Positions 32,671 to 42,331 of a DNA stretch of 64,000 nucleotides are shown here, piece after piece. The translations under genes were made by a program, and so were the position numbers. The stretch is from Salinisphaera sp002433465 (GTDB taxonomy: Bacteria > Pseudomonadota > Gammaproteobacteria > Nevskiales > Salinisphaeraceae), in contig NZ_APNL01000013.1 of the NCBI RefSeq assembly GCF_040361435.1, forward strand, positions 62,001 to 126,000, read 5' to 3'. Every line of letters begins with the position of its first letter. The first letter of the stretch is position 1. Below the pieces are notes generated by a model. It ran no database searches. It saw only the letters and a list, made by a program, of their open reading frames with translations, and was not told the origin of the DNA.

Positions 32671-34233
32671 ATGAATCAATCATCAACGGCGCCGGGCGCC
32701 GCGCACGCATCGCGCTGGGGCGATCCGATCACGCTGATTCTCAGCCTGGGTTTCGTGGCCGTGTTTCTCGGCCTGTCCCTTTACGATCTGGACGGCGTGG
32801 CGAACGCCATTTCGACCGGCTTTGCCTGGACCGCGGCTTCGCTGGGCACGTATTTCGAATGGCTGCTTCTGGCCACGTTCTTCATCGGTATGGGCGTAGC
32901 CTGCACACCGGCCGCGCGGGCCCGCATCGGCGCGGTCGATACGCCGGAACTGAGCACCTTCAAGTGGCTATCGATCATCATGTGCACGCTGCTGGCCGGC
33001 GGCGGCGTGTTCTTCGCGGCCGGCGAGCCCGTCTATCACTTTCTGACCACGCCGCCGGCGTTCGATAGCGAGGCCGGCACGGCCGCCGCAGTATCCGACG
33101 CTCTGGCGCAGTCGTTCATGCACTGGGGGTTTCTGGCCTGGGCGGTGCTGGGGTCGCTGACTGCGATCGTGCTCGCCCATGCCCATTACGACAACGGCGA
33201 GCCCCTGCGCCCGCGCAGCCTGCTGCTGCCGGTGCTCGGCCGGCGTGTCGTCCATGGACCCATCGGCAGCGTGATCGACGCGGTCTGCATTATCGCCGTG
33301 GTCGCAGGCACGGTCGGGCCGATCGGTTTTCTGGCCACCCAGGTCAGCTACGGGCTGCATGAAATCTTCGGTCTCGCCGAGGGCCTGCCCAGCCAGCTGT
33401 CGATTCTGGTCGTACTCGGCGTGGTCTATGTGACATCGGCGGTCACCGGCATTAACCGTGGCATTCAGCTGATGAGCCGCTTCAACGTATTTCTCGCGCT
33501 GGGCATCGCCGCCGTCATCTTCGTGTTCGGGCCGACGCTGTTTCTGGTCAACGCCTATAGCCAGGCCTTCGGCGACTACATCAGTTCGTTCATGACCATG
33601 GCCACGATGAACGCCCAGACCGCACCGGCCTGGTGGATGAAATGGTGGACGATCTTCTTCTTTGCCTGGTTCATCGGCTACGGCCCGCTGATGGCGATTT
33701 TCGTCGCACGTATTTCCCGCGGGCGCACCATCCGGCAGATGATCATATCGGTGGCCATTCTGGCCCCGATCGCGACCACGGTCTGGTTTACCCTGCTGGG
33801 CGGATCGGGCATTCATTATCAGATGAGCGGCGTGTTCGATCTAAGCGATGCGCTGGCGGATTTCAAATTCGATGTCGCTACCCTCACCGTGGCCCAGGCG
33901 CTGCCGGGGGGCGCTGCCATGGCATTGGCGATCATGGTGCTTACCTCGATCTTCGTCGCCACGACCGGCGACTCCATGAGCTATGCCATTGCCGTGGTGG
34001 CAGCCGGCCATGACGAGCCCGCCCCGCTCATGCGCGCGCTGTGCGGCATCATCATGGCGGTGATGGCCGGCGTACTCCTGACCATGGGCAGCGGCCAGAT
34101 CGGCGCGTTGCAGCAGCTGATCGTGATCACCGCCATTCCGGTATCGCTGGTACTGCTGCCTTCCCTCTGGACGGGGCCAAAAACCGCGTATGCCATGGCG
34201 CGCGCGCAGGGTATCGTGGCGGATCCGACGTAA
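32671..34233 (+). CDS. BCCT-family transporter with altered aromatic box
   Basis: A 520-residue, twelve-helix carrier of the betaine/choline/carnitine (BCCT) family. The hallmark stretch WWTIFFFAWFIGYGPLMAIFVARISRGRTIRQ (~325-356) covers TM8 and the conserved RISRGRTIR loop. In substrate-known members this helix reads ...WAWWISW..., and those aromatics form the quaternary-ammonium box. Here they read ...FAWFIGY..., so two Trp are replaced by Phe and Tyr. No long N- or C-terminal osmosensing tail is present. The protein may take up a different zwitterion, or bind more loosely. Osmolyte uptake fits the three MscS channels nearby. Confidence 0.9.
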   Translation: MNQSSTAPGAAHASRWGDPITLILSLGFVAVFLGLSLYDLDGVANAISTGFAWTAASLGTYFEWLLLATFFIGMGVACTPAARARIGAVDTPELSTFKWLSIIMCTLLAGGGVFFAAGEPVYHFLTTPPAFDSEAGTAAAVSDALAQSFMHWGFLAWAVLGSLTAIVLAHAHYDNGEPLRPRSLLLPVLGRRVVHGPIGSVIDAVCIIAVVAGTVGPIGFLATQVSYGLHEIFGLAEGLPSQLSILVVLGVVYVTSAVTGINRGIQLMSRFNVFLALGIAAVIFVFGPTLFLVNAYSQAFGDYISSFMTMATMNAQTAPAWWMKWWTIFFFAWFIGYGPLMAIFVARISRGRTIRQMIISVAILAPIATTVWFTLLGGSGIHYQMSGVFDLSDALADFKFDVATLTVAQALPGGAAMALAIMVLTSIFVATTGDSMSYAIAVVAAGHDEPAPLMRALCGIIMAVMAGVLLTMGSGQIGALQQLIVITAIPVSLVLLPSLWTGPKTAYAMARAQGIVADPT

Positions 34234-34483
34234 TCGAACCAAAACGAGGTCGACGGGATCGGGCCGGTTGAAAATGGGCCTGCTCAAGCCATCCCCGGCG
34301 TGGCCGGAGATTGGCTACGTCTTTGAAAACAAAAGAGGGATGCTCGGCGCGCCAAGTTTTCGGACGCCAACGGGCCCGCCGGATCGTGGCTGCCCTTGCG
34401 AGCGGTTACATTCGTAGAGCCCGCTGATTGCAACCGACTAACGTGATAAAAGGCCCGTTCGCCCAGACCACACAGGTTCTGCC

Positions 34484-35707
34484 TTGACCCAGCCGCGCGC
34501 GACAACCAAGCCGGGTGCGATCGATCGACGGCTGATCGAGCGCTGCCTGAACGATCGCAGTGGCGGACTGGGATTTCCGCCGGTATTGGAGCGATCCTAC
34601 GAAAGCTACCGCCGGGAATATCGCGCACGCGTGATGAGCAGCACGATTGTCCCATCGCTGCTCATCTACAACCTGTTCCTGGTGATCGACTACCTGCTGT
34701 TGCCCAGCACGTTCGCAATCGCCCTGTTCTGCCACCTGCTCGTAGTCACACCGCTGTTGCTTGTCGCCGACCTCGTCGTGCGTCAGCGCCCCGGTTTGTG
34801 GGTGCGTGAATGCCTGTCGGCCAGCATGCCGCTGGCGATGGCGGCCCAGCTGCTGTTCATCTTCTATCTCAACCGGGGTGTCGATAACGCCGAGCATTAT
34901 CAGTACGCCATTTCCGGCATCCTGACCTATGCCAACGTCAATCAGAAGCCGCCGTTTCGTTTTGCCCTGGTCAGCACCCTCATCCTGGTGGCCGGATACT
35001 GCAGCGTGCTGGTCGCCGCGCATACCGATTTCCCGACCTTGCTGGTCGGTATGTCGCTGGTGAGCGGTGTGGGCTATGTGACCCTGGTAGCCAATTACCG
35101 CATGGAACGCGATGCCCGGTACGCTTTTCTACGCCGCACGCATGACCGCCTGGAATACGAAATTTCCGAGCATGCGGCGACCCATGACCCGTTGACCGGA
35201 CTGGCCAACCGGCATGAATTCGATCGGCGCAGTGCCCGACTGCAGGCCGATCGACGCCTGTCGAACACGAGCATTGGCGTTCTCATGCTCGATGTCGACA
35301 ACTTCAAGGCCTACAACGACCACTTTGGACATCCGGCCGGCGATGCCTGTTTGAAGCGAATCGCCGCTGCGATTTCAGCCCAGCTGCGTAACGACGACGA
35401 TCTGGCCGTTCGCTACGGCGGCGAAGAGTTTCTGGTCCTGCTGTTCGACACCACCCTGGCCGACACGGCAGTGATCGCTGAACGACTGCGCCACACTATC
35501 GAGACGTTTCGAATGCCGCATGTGCAAAGCCACACGCACGTGACCCTGAGCATCGGCGCGGCTGCCGGGCGTCTGGCCGATCAGCCCCTGGCCGAACTCA
35601 TCACGCGCGCGGATGCGGCGCTTTACGACGCCAAACGCGCCGGGCGAAACCAGGTCTCGCCGTGTGTCGAGGCTGCGCATGACGCCTCTGCAAACGCGCC
35701 GAGATAA
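34484..35707 (+). CDS. Membrane diguanylate cyclase (GGDEF)
   Basis: A 407-residue protein starting at TTG (MTQPRATTKPGAIDRR). A predicted membrane region with about five or six helices (~50-210) is followed by a GGDEF domain (~240-400) with DPLTGLANRHEFDRR, DVDNFKAYNDHFGHPAGD and GGEEFLVLLFD. The catalytic loop is intact. The membrane part resembles the one at 55264 (both have a ~200-residue multi-helix sensor before a similar GGEEF domain). Single-gene unit. Confidence 0.92.
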   Translation: MTQPRATTKPGAIDRRLIERCLNDRSGGLGFPPVLERSYESYRREYRARVMSSTIVPSLLIYNLFLVIDYLLLPSTFAIALFCHLLVVTPLLLVADLVVRQRPGLWVRECLSASMPLAMAAQLLFIFYLNRGVDNAEHYQYAISGILTYANVNQKPPFRFALVSTLILVAGYCSVLVAAHTDFPTLLVGMSLVSGVGYVTLVANYRMERDARYAFLRRTHDRLEYEISEHAATHDPLTGLANRHEFDRRSARLQADRRLSNTSIGVLMLDVDNFKAYNDHFGHPAGDACLKRIAAAISAQLRNDDDLAVRYGGEEFLVLLFDTTLADTAVIAERLRHTIETFRMPHVQSHTHVTLSIGAAAGRLADQPLAELITRADAALYDAKRAGRNQVSPCVEAAHDASANAPR

Positions 35708-35798
35708 CGGGCAGCGCGGCATCCATGCTGGCGCCGTGTGTAATCGATGGCACGACGTTACACAGGCACATGTGCAGGCGACTTAAGGCTCTCTGACC

Positions 35799-38435
35799 TC
35801 AGCCGCTGCGTACTCGCTTTGCGCCTTCGACGGCCGGCTGGGCCTGCATTCGCGCCGACGCCGAGGTCTGTGCGGTGGTGCTCGCACCGAGCAACTCGGC
35901 GAACAGCGTCGCCGCGGTCGGGCGGCTGAAATAAAAACCCTGCATGCTGTCGCAGGCCTCGGCCCGCAGGAACGCTTCCTGTTCTGCCGTTTCCACGCCC
36001 TCCGCAATCACGTTCAGGCTCAGGTTCTTGCCCATGGTGATGATCGCCCGGGCGATGGATTGATCGGTCCGGTTCGTGGCCAGCTCGCTCACGAATGAGC
36101 GATCGATTTTGAGCGTATCGACGGGCAATTCGCGCAGCTGGGTCAGCGACGAATAACCAGTGCCGAAATCGTCGATCGCGATCATGACGCCCAGTTTCTT
36201 CATCTCCGCCAACAGGGCGAGCGCTCTGGCGATATCCCGCATCACCGCGGTTTCGGTAATTTCCAGCTCGAGCAGGTTCGGCGCCATACCGGTGCGCTCG
36301 AGAACAGCGCGTACATGTGAAACCAGGGTCTGATCGCTGAGCTGGACCGCCGAGATGTTCACGGCGATTGGAACCGGCGGCAGGCCGGCGCGCTGCCAGG
36401 CCATGTTCTGTTCGCAGGCGGTTTCCAGTACCCATCGACCGATGGGCACGATCAGCCCAAGCTCTTCGGCCAGCGGCAGGAACTGACCCGGCATCACCGT
36501 GCCCAATTCCTCGCAGTGCCACCGCAGCAACGCCTCCACGCCGACGATCCGGCTGTCCGCCAGGCTGATCTTGGCCTGATAAGCCAGTTCGAACTGGTCT
36601 TTCTCCAGCGCACAGCGCAGGTTGTTTTCCAGGCGCATGCGAACCAGCGATCGATGCTCGAGCTCCGCGGCATAGAATTGATAGTTGTTCTTGCCCTCGT
36701 CCTTGGCACAGTACATGGCCATATCGGCCTGTTTGAGAAGGCTCGATGCGTCGCGGGCATCCTGCGGATAGATCGAGATGCCGACACTCGCCGTGACCCG
36801 GTAGTCGTGGCCGTTCAAACAGACGGGCTGCAGAATGGTATCCAGGATCGTGTCGGCGACCGCCTCGAGCGCGCCGGCGCGCTCGTCCTGCTCTATGAGT
36901 ACGACGAACTCATCGCCGCCCAGGCGTGCCACCATATTCGTCGGCGATGTACAGGCACGCAATCGTGAGGCCACCGTCTGCAACAGCTGGTCACCGGCCT
37001 CGTGGCCCAGCGAATCGTTGATGAACTTGAAACGGTCCAGATCGATGAAGAGCACGGCAAAGCGATGCTCGGCGGCGATCGCCATGGTCAACGACTGGTT
37101 GAACAAGGTTCGGTTGGGCAACCGGGTCAACGCATCGTGGGTGGCTAGAAATTCGATATGCTTTTCGCTTTCCCGACGCCAGGCTTCGCGCTCGAGGTTT
37201 TCCAGCGCGAAAACCACGTTCGCGACCATGCGTTCGATCAGCCGGACGCCGTCCCGACCATAAGCACCCTTGTGTGTGGCCACAAACAACATCACGCCGA
37301 TGGTCGTGCCCGCCTTGATCACCGGCACAGCCGCGGCCGATTTCAACCCCATGCGCCTGCCAAAGCGACGCCAGGGCAGAAGCCGGCCGTCGTGGACATA
37401 GTCATCGGCGACCTGGGTACGCGCACTGTGATAACACCGCGCAACCAACCCGTCGCCCAGCCGGCTATGCGGGTCCAGGGGTATGATCAGCTCGCGAACA
37501 TCGGCCGAGATTGAACTCGCCGCGCCCACCACGCACAACGCCTGTTTCTCCGCGTCGACCCGCAGCACGGCCGCGATCACGACGTCGTCGTTGGCCACGG
37601 CCGCCTCACACACCTGTTGATACAGCTCCTCCGGCGTATCGGCCCGCAGCAACGCCTCGTTCGTGGCGCTGAGCGTGGCATACATCCGGCTGAGCCGATC
37701 GCGTGCCTGTTCGGCCAGCTTGCGATCGGTAATATCGTGCACGATGCTCACGATCACCCAGCGCCCCTCGACAAACAGCGCACAGCGCCGGCGCTCGACG
37801 ATCATGGAGCCGCCGCGGCCGAGCCGGCTGCGGTCCTCGACGGTAAGCCGCCCGACCGCGATGACGCGGTCGTATTCGGCCTCGAGCATGCCCCGGTCAA
37901 CGCCCAACATCTGATCGGGAGTCGACGCCATGAACGTTTCCCGCGGGTGGCCGGTCAATTCGCAGGCAATATCGTTAACGTAGAGAAAACGCATGGTCTC
38001 GCGATCGACCACGAAGATCATGTCGTGGGAGGCATCGATGGCCGTGCGCAGCTGCTCGAGCTCGCGGTAGCCGCGATGCTGCCGCGTGACATCGCGGGCC
38101 AGGCCCTGCCAACCGCGAACGACCCCGTTTTCGTCCCGTTCGCATTGCGCGGCGATGCTCAGGTGCCGAATCGAACCGTCTGCCCGTATCCAGCTCACCG
38201 AGGCATCGGCTACGGCCTGTTCAGGCAGCGGCCAGCCGGCCCGGTCGACAACGCCGAGGCCGACCTCGGCCGGCAGACGCCCCTGCCACGCCTGTACATC
38301 GATATCTCCACGCTCGACCGCTGCGCCTTGTAACGCGACGAAGCGACCGGCCTGATCGCAGCGCCAGTAAAAGTCCGACACGAGCGCTACCAGGTGCCCG
38401 AGATCAGCGGGTTGCGGGTTATTGTTATCCGTCAT
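35799..38435 (-). CDS. PAS-PAS-GAF-GGDEF-EAL c-di-GMP enzyme
   Basis: An 878-residue cytoplasmic protein (ATG preceded by GAGG; an upstream ATG is eleven codons earlier). Order: PAS (~10-135), PAS/PAC (~140-265), GAF (~280-420), GGDEF (~440-600), EAL (~620-870). The GGDEF has ARLGGDEFVVLIE (canonical) and the EAL has VGVEALLRWH, ELEITETAVM, AIDDFGTGYSSLTQL and IAEGVETAEQ, so both halves appear active. Such hybrid proteins can switch between making and breaking c-di-GMP. The two PAS domains and a GAF suggest several small-ligand inputs. Confidence 0.93.
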   Translation of the reverse strand: MTDNNNPQPADLGHLVALVSDFYWRCDQAGRFVALQGAAVERGDIDVQAWQGRLPAEVGLGVVDRAGWPLPEQAVADASVSWIRADGSIRHLSIAAQCERDENGVVRGWQGLARDVTRQHRGYRELEQLRTAIDASHDMIFVVDRETMRFLYVNDIACELTGHPRETFMASTPDQMLGVDRGMLEAEYDRVIAVGRLTVEDRSRLGRGGSMIVERRRCALFVEGRWVIVSIVHDITDRKLAEQARDRLSRMYATLSATNEALLRADTPEELYQQVCEAAVANDDVVIAAVLRVDAEKQALCVVGAASSISADVRELIIPLDPHSRLGDGLVARCYHSARTQVADDYVHDGRLLPWRRFGRRMGLKSAAAVPVIKAGTTIGVMLFVATHKGAYGRDGVRLIERMVANVVFALENLEREAWRRESEKHIEFLATHDALTRLPNRTLFNQSLTMAIAAEHRFAVLFIDLDRFKFINDSLGHEAGDQLLQTVASRLRACTSPTNMVARLGGDEFVVLIEQDERAGALEAVADTILDTILQPVCLNGHDYRVTASVGISIYPQDARDASSLLKQADMAMYCAKDEGKNNYQFYAAELEHRSLVRMRLENNLRCALEKDQFELAYQAKISLADSRIVGVEALLRWHCEELGTVMPGQFLPLAEELGLIVPIGRWVLETACEQNMAWQRAGLPPVPIAVNISAVQLSDQTLVSHVRAVLERTGMAPNLLELEITETAVMRDIARALALLAEMKKLGVMIAIDDFGTGYSSLTQLRELPVDTLKIDRSFVSELATNRTDQSIARAIITMGKNLSLNVIAEGVETAEQEAFLRAEACDSMQGFYFSRPTAATLFAELLGASTTAQTSASARMQAQPAVEGAKRVRSG

Positions 38436-38904
38436 CGCCGCCTCTGGTCCGGATTGCGGCACGCACACACGTGGTCGCGGCTGCGAGGGGTCTGAAAACC
38501 CCGAACTATCGTCACAACGATATCGGCGCGTTCCGGATAAACTTCAACATTAGCGAATGTTATTGATTTGGCTGCGATGTGCCAACGAGCCGGGGCACTC
38601 GCCAGGCGCGATGGCCGTCAGCCGGCTAGCCGCTGCGGCCGCTGGCCTGAACTCGAGCTATATGTTCGGCGCCAAGACAGCCGAGCCAGTTGGCCGTTTG
38701 CTAGGGCTTCACGGCCGACCACCGCCGCACGTATGCCTCACGCGTACGCCCGGCATCGACCCGAAACATCATCAACTTCTTACCGCGTTGACGGCGCGGT
38801 GCGGCTGGGCCCATGCAAGGCCACGGGCGAGTCGATGGCGCAGACGCTGCCAGGACAGGGGCCGACGGGTCGCACACCCGTTTATTCATCCTTAACCTGT
38901 GCGC
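38436..38904. other. 469-bp intergenic region
   Basis: No gene that I can support. Several open frames exist but carry no domain and are composition by-products. A stretch at ~38690-38760 (GGCTTCACGGCCGACCACCG...) weakly resembles part of the intergenic repeat at 30791 and 32358. The stretch just upstream of 38560 is AT-richer and may hold the divergent promoters. Confidence 0.4.
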
Positions 38905-39255
38905 ATGCGTGACTCCGACGACCTGTTCGCTCAGCTTGCCCGTTCGCGTTTTCGTAGTCGCTTCCGACTTGGCGCGCGCGAACTTAATTACCTGGAACGG
39001 CGTGGGCTCGATACCGTGCTCGACCACGCCGAAACGTTTGTTGCCGAGCGGCTGGCACCGGCCCAACCGAAAAACGATGGCCGCCAGACGCCCATGCGCA
39101 ACCACCCGGTATTCATCGCCCAGCACGCCACCGCCACCTGTTGTCGCAGCTGTCTGGAAAAATGGCACCGACTACCGAAGAACACCGCTCTGAATGCGGC
39201 CCAGCAGTCCTATGTGGTCGGCGTGATCCGGCGCTGGCTGGAACGCCAGCGCTGA
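38905..39255 (+). CDS. DUF4186 family protein
   Basis: A 116-residue cytoplasmic protein with the DUF4186 signature: FRSRFRLGARELNYLERRGLDTVLDHAETFVAERLAP then QTPMRNHPVFIAQHATATCCRSCLEKWHRLPKN and a final AYVVGVI-like AQQSYVVGVIRRWLER. The conserved CCRSC with HPVF and H residues looks like a metal site. Function is unknown. The start ATG is six bases after an in-frame GTG. Confidence 0.88.
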   Translation: MRDSDDLFAQLARSRFRSRFRLGARELNYLERRGLDTVLDHAETFVAERLAPAQPKNDGRQTPMRNHPVFIAQHATATCCRSCLEKWHRLPKNTALNAAQQSYVVGVIRRWLERQR

Positions 39256-39278
39256 TCTAACGCGCTGATTCGTCGGCG

Positions 39279-39500
39279 CTATTCGCCGCGGTTCGCGATC
39301 GTCTGTAGTTGATCGATGCGCTCGGACGCCTGGGCCTTGGTCAGGTTGGGGTCAAAGCTTTCGTTGGCTTCCTCGCACAGCGTCTGCAGATAGGACTTCT
39401 GCGCGCCGGTCATCGCTTCGTTACCGGTCGTCCAGTTGGACGGATCCTTTTCGGTATTGCTGTGGTCCGGCTGGGCCTGTGGTTTGTTGTCATCGGTCAT
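39279..39500 (-). CDS. DUF3072 family small protein
   Basis: A 73-residue protein with the DUF3072 block DPSNWTTGNEAMTGAQKSYLQTLCEEANESFDPNLTKAQASERIDQLQ. The start is at MTDDNKPQ; a longer in-frame extension upstream has no support. It is acidic and probably soluble. Function is unknown. It is convergent with the DUF4186 gene. Confidence 0.85.
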   Translation of the reverse strand: MTDDNKPQAQPDHSNTEKDPSNWTTGNEAMTGAQKSYLQTLCEEANESFDPNLTKAQASERIDQLQTIANRGE

Positions 39501-39717
39501 GGCATTTACCTGTCGATAGTAGATCGTCTTTTTACTGTACGCATATACACACTGCACGGATGCAGCGGGACGCGTTCGCCACCTGACCTGAGTCCGTACC
39601 GGACTCGGCAGGCCGCTCCACCGCCGCGTCGCGTTCGACGCGCGCTTGCGCCCGGCATGCGACAGTAAACTTCCACAACCCAATACCGGACCATTCAATC
39701 ACTGCATCGGAGGGACC

Positions 39718-40245
39718 ATGCGACTAGACGACGACCTGCAAGCACTGATCGAAAAAATCGACCTCGAAGCCCCGGATGGCGACGGCTCGCGTTTCGACGC
39801 CGGCGAACGCCAGCTCATGCGGGAGGCGGTGCAGGCATCCCAGACCCGCCGTGACCACGGCGATCAGGCCAGTGCAAGCCATTTTCGCCGCGAACTCGAT
39901 TTCTTCGTCGTGTGTCTGGGGTACGGTCTGGTCGCATTCGCTGTACTGGTGATGATGCGCTGGTCGGCGGCCGAGCCGCTCGGTGCACCGGGGGTGTTCG
40001 GACTCGCCTTTCTGACCGGGGTCAGCGGTGCCGTGTTCCGCCATTTCTATCTTCGTCCGAGCGCCGATAATCGCAGCCTGGTGCTGGCGGCGGCCGCCCT
40101 GGTGATGCTGATCTGCCTGGTCGCGCTCGTGGCCGCCCACGCCATCGGCGGACTGCTGGGGATTGTGCTCGGCGCCGTATTCTTCCGTGCGCTGGTGCGT
40201 CGGCGCGGCAGACATCCCGAACCGAGCCGTACCGCTACGAATTGA
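39718..40245 (+). CDS. Small membrane protein, function unknown
   Basis: A 175-residue protein with an ATG preceded by GGAGGG. A soluble N-terminus (~1-60) has MRLDDDLQALIEKIDLEAPDGDGSRFDAGERQLMREAV. Four hydrophobic segments (~65-160) follow, and the end is basic (RRRGRHPEPSRTATN). I recognise no family. It is followed by a bidirectional terminator shared with aceA. Confidence 0.75.
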   Translation: MRLDDDLQALIEKIDLEAPDGDGSRFDAGERQLMREAVQASQTRRDHGDQASASHFRRELDFFVVCLGYGLVAFAVLVMMRWSAAEPLGAPGVFGLAFLTGVSGAVFRHFYLRPSADNRSLVLAAAALVMLICLVALVAAHAIGGLLGIVLGAVFFRALVRRRGRHPEPSRTATN

Positions 40246-40303
40246 ACCGGGAGCGCGGTTCGTCTGTCTTGCCTGGACTAAAGACGATCCATCCCAGACG
40301 CGC

Positions 40304-40336
40304 ATAAAAAAAGCGGGGCCGAAGCCCCGCTTTTTT
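40304..40336. terminator. Bidirectional rho-independent terminator
   Basis: AAAAAAAGCGGGGCC-GAA-GCCCCGC-TTTTTTA: a strong GC stem bordered by A and T runs on both sides, placed between the converging membrane-protein gene and aceA. It can stop transcription from both. Confidence 0.9.
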
Positions 40337-40383
40337 AGTGGACGATCGCGGGCGAGCCCGCGATGTCACGATGCCGCCGGCGT

Positions 40384-41982
40384 TTAGCCGAACTGGTTCA
40401 TCGTGTTGTCCTTGCCACCGGCCTTCAGCGCGCTTTCACGCGAGAAGAATTCCTTGTGGTCATCGCCGATGTTGGAACCGGCCATGTCCTGATGCTTGAC
40501 GGTGGCGATACCTTCGCGGATTTCCTTGCGCTGCACGCCTTCCACGTAGGCCAGCATGCCCAGATCGCCGAAGTAGCCCTTGGCGAGCTGATCGGTCGAC
40601 AGTGCGGCCGTGTGGTAGGTCGGCAGCGTGATCAGATGATGGAAGATACCGGCCTTAGCCGAGCCTTCCTTCTGGAAATCACGCGTCCATTCGTCGGCGA
40701 CCTTGCCCAGCTCGGTTTCGTCGTACTTGACGTCCATGAGGCTGTCGCGGTCGTAGGCCGACAGGTCCTTGCCTTCCTCGGCCCAGGCGTCGTACACCTG
40801 CTGACGGAAGTTCAGCGTCCAGTTGAACGACGGGCTGTTGTTGTAGACCAGCTTGGCGTCCGGCACTTCCTTGCGGATACGATCGACCATGCCGCCAATC
40901 TGCTTGACGTGCGGCTTCTCGGTCTCGATCCAGAGCAGATCGGCGCCGTTCTTGAGGCTGGCGATACAGTCCATGACCACGCGGTCTTCGCCGGTGCCCT
41001 TGCGGAACTCGAACAGGCCCGAGGCCAGGCGCTGCAGACGCACGAGCTTGCCGCCCTGCTTGATCACGACGTCGTTCGGGTTGATTTCCGAGGCGTCCTT
41101 GATCTCTTCGCCGGCGATGAAGCTGTTGTACTGGTCGCCCAGGTCGCCCGGCTCGTTGGAGACGGCGATCTGCTGGGTCAGGCCCGCGCCCAGGCTGTCG
41201 GTACGGGCGACGATGATGCCGTCGTCCACACCCAGCTCGAGGAACGCATAGCGCACGGCGTTGATCTTGGCCAGGAACTGCGAATGCGGCACGGTGACCT
41301 TGCCGTCCTGATGACCGCACTGCTTGACGTCGGAGACCTGGTTTTCGATCTGGATGGCGCAGGCGCCCGCCTCGATCATCTTCTTGGCCAGCAGGTAGGT
41401 GGCCTCTTCGTTACCGAAACCGGCATCGATATCGGCGATGATCGGAATCACGTGGGTTTCGAAGTTGTCGATCTTTTCCTGAGCCTTCTTGGCCGCGGCG
41501 TCGTCGCCGGCTTCCTTGGCCTGTTCCAGATCGCGGAAATAGTGGTTGAGCTCCCAGGCGTCGGCCTGCTTGAGGAACGTGTAGAGCTCTTCGATGAGCA
41601 TCGGCACGGTGGTCTTTTCGTGCATGGACTGATCCGGCAGCGGGCCGAATTCGCTACGCAGGGCCGCGACCATCCAGCCCGACAGATACAGATAGTTGCG
41701 CTTCAGGCTGCCGAAATGCTTTTTGATCGAGATCGCTTTCTGCTGCCCGATGAAACCGTGCCAGCAACCCAGCGACTGGGTGTACTTGGAGCTGTCCTTA
41801 TCGTAGGCCGCCATGTCTTCGCGCATGATCTTCGCGGTGTACTTGGCGATATCCAGGCCCGTATGGAAACGGTTCTGGGCGCGCATACGCGCAGCGTGCT
41901 CGGGATTGATGGCCGACCAGGCGCTGCCCTGGGCGTCGCGCAGCGACGCGATCGCATCAACGTCCTTCGAATACTGTGACAT
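40384..41982 (-). CDS. aceA: Isocitrate lyase
   Basis: A 532-residue isocitrate lyase of the long (~530-residue) class, cleaving isocitrate to glyoxylate and succinate in the glyoxylate shunt. The start at MSQYSKD has AGGA at good spacing; an ATG two codons upstream is too close to it. The catalytic Cys is in VKQCGHQDGKVTVPHSQFLAKI (short class: KKCGH). Metal and substrate blocks IADIDAGFGNEEATYLL and GIIVARTDSLGAGL are intact. No malate synthase gene is in the window. Convergent with the upstream membrane protein gene across a terminator. It allows growth on acetate and fatty acids. Confidence 0.96.
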   Translation of the reverse strand: MSQYSKDVDAIASLRDAQGSAWSAINPEHAARMRAQNRFHTGLDIAKYTAKIMREDMAAYDKDSSKYTQSLGCWHGFIGQQKAISIKKHFGSLKRNYLYLSGWMVAALRSEFGPLPDQSMHEKTTVPMLIEELYTFLKQADAWELNHYFRDLEQAKEAGDDAAAKKAQEKIDNFETHVIPIIADIDAGFGNEEATYLLAKKMIEAGACAIQIENQVSDVKQCGHQDGKVTVPHSQFLAKINAVRYAFLELGVDDGIIVARTDSLGAGLTQQIAVSNEPGDLGDQYNSFIAGEEIKDASEINPNDVVIKQGGKLVRLQRLASGLFEFRKGTGEDRVVMDCIASLKNGADLLWIETEKPHVKQIGGMVDRIRKEVPDAKLVYNNSPSFNWTLNFRQQVYDAWAEEGKDLSAYDRDSLMDVKYDETELGKVADEWTRDFQKEGSAKAGIFHHLITLPTYHTAALSTDQLAKGYFGDLGMLAYVEGVQRKEIREGIATVKHQDMAGSNIGDDHKEFFSRESALKAGGKDNTMNQFG

Positions 41983-41988
41983 GTTCAT

Positions 41989-42331
41989 TCCTCAACAATT
42001 GACGAGTAGAAGCGAGCGCAGCCGATGGTAACAACCTGAGGATCGAGCCGATCGGCCGCTGACGGAGCGCATTCTAAGGTCGTTCGCCCGATGCGAACAG
42101 TAAATGCGCTCAATATTCGCCATTCATAATATGAATATAGCAACCGCTCCGAGACCGGCCCGGCAGCCGGTTTTCGATACCTCGCGATCACCTTGCGTGG
42201 CCAGCGGCGCCGACCGGATTACTATTGATCCGGCACGAAAACCGCCCGCCAGCTCGGCGCTTCGGGCGCCGGATCGATACTCGTCGGGCCGTTCCGTGAA
42301 CCTCAGGCAAGCGAGTCCGGCGGCGCGCGGG
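41989..42331. promoter_or_regulatory. aceA upstream region with inverted repeat
   Basis: A 343-bp gap between divergently placed aceA and the 3' end of ada. It has an AT-rich patch with a perfect repeat ATTCAT-AAT-ATGAAT at 42122-42136. On the minus strand this lies about 140 bases upstream of the aceA start and could be an operator. No gene is visible; the side near ada looks featureless. Confidence 0.35.

Noticed and set aside
40363..41979. A 538-codon frame antisense to isocitrate lyase
   Set aside because: It mirrors a strongly biased coding sequence; aceA is certain.
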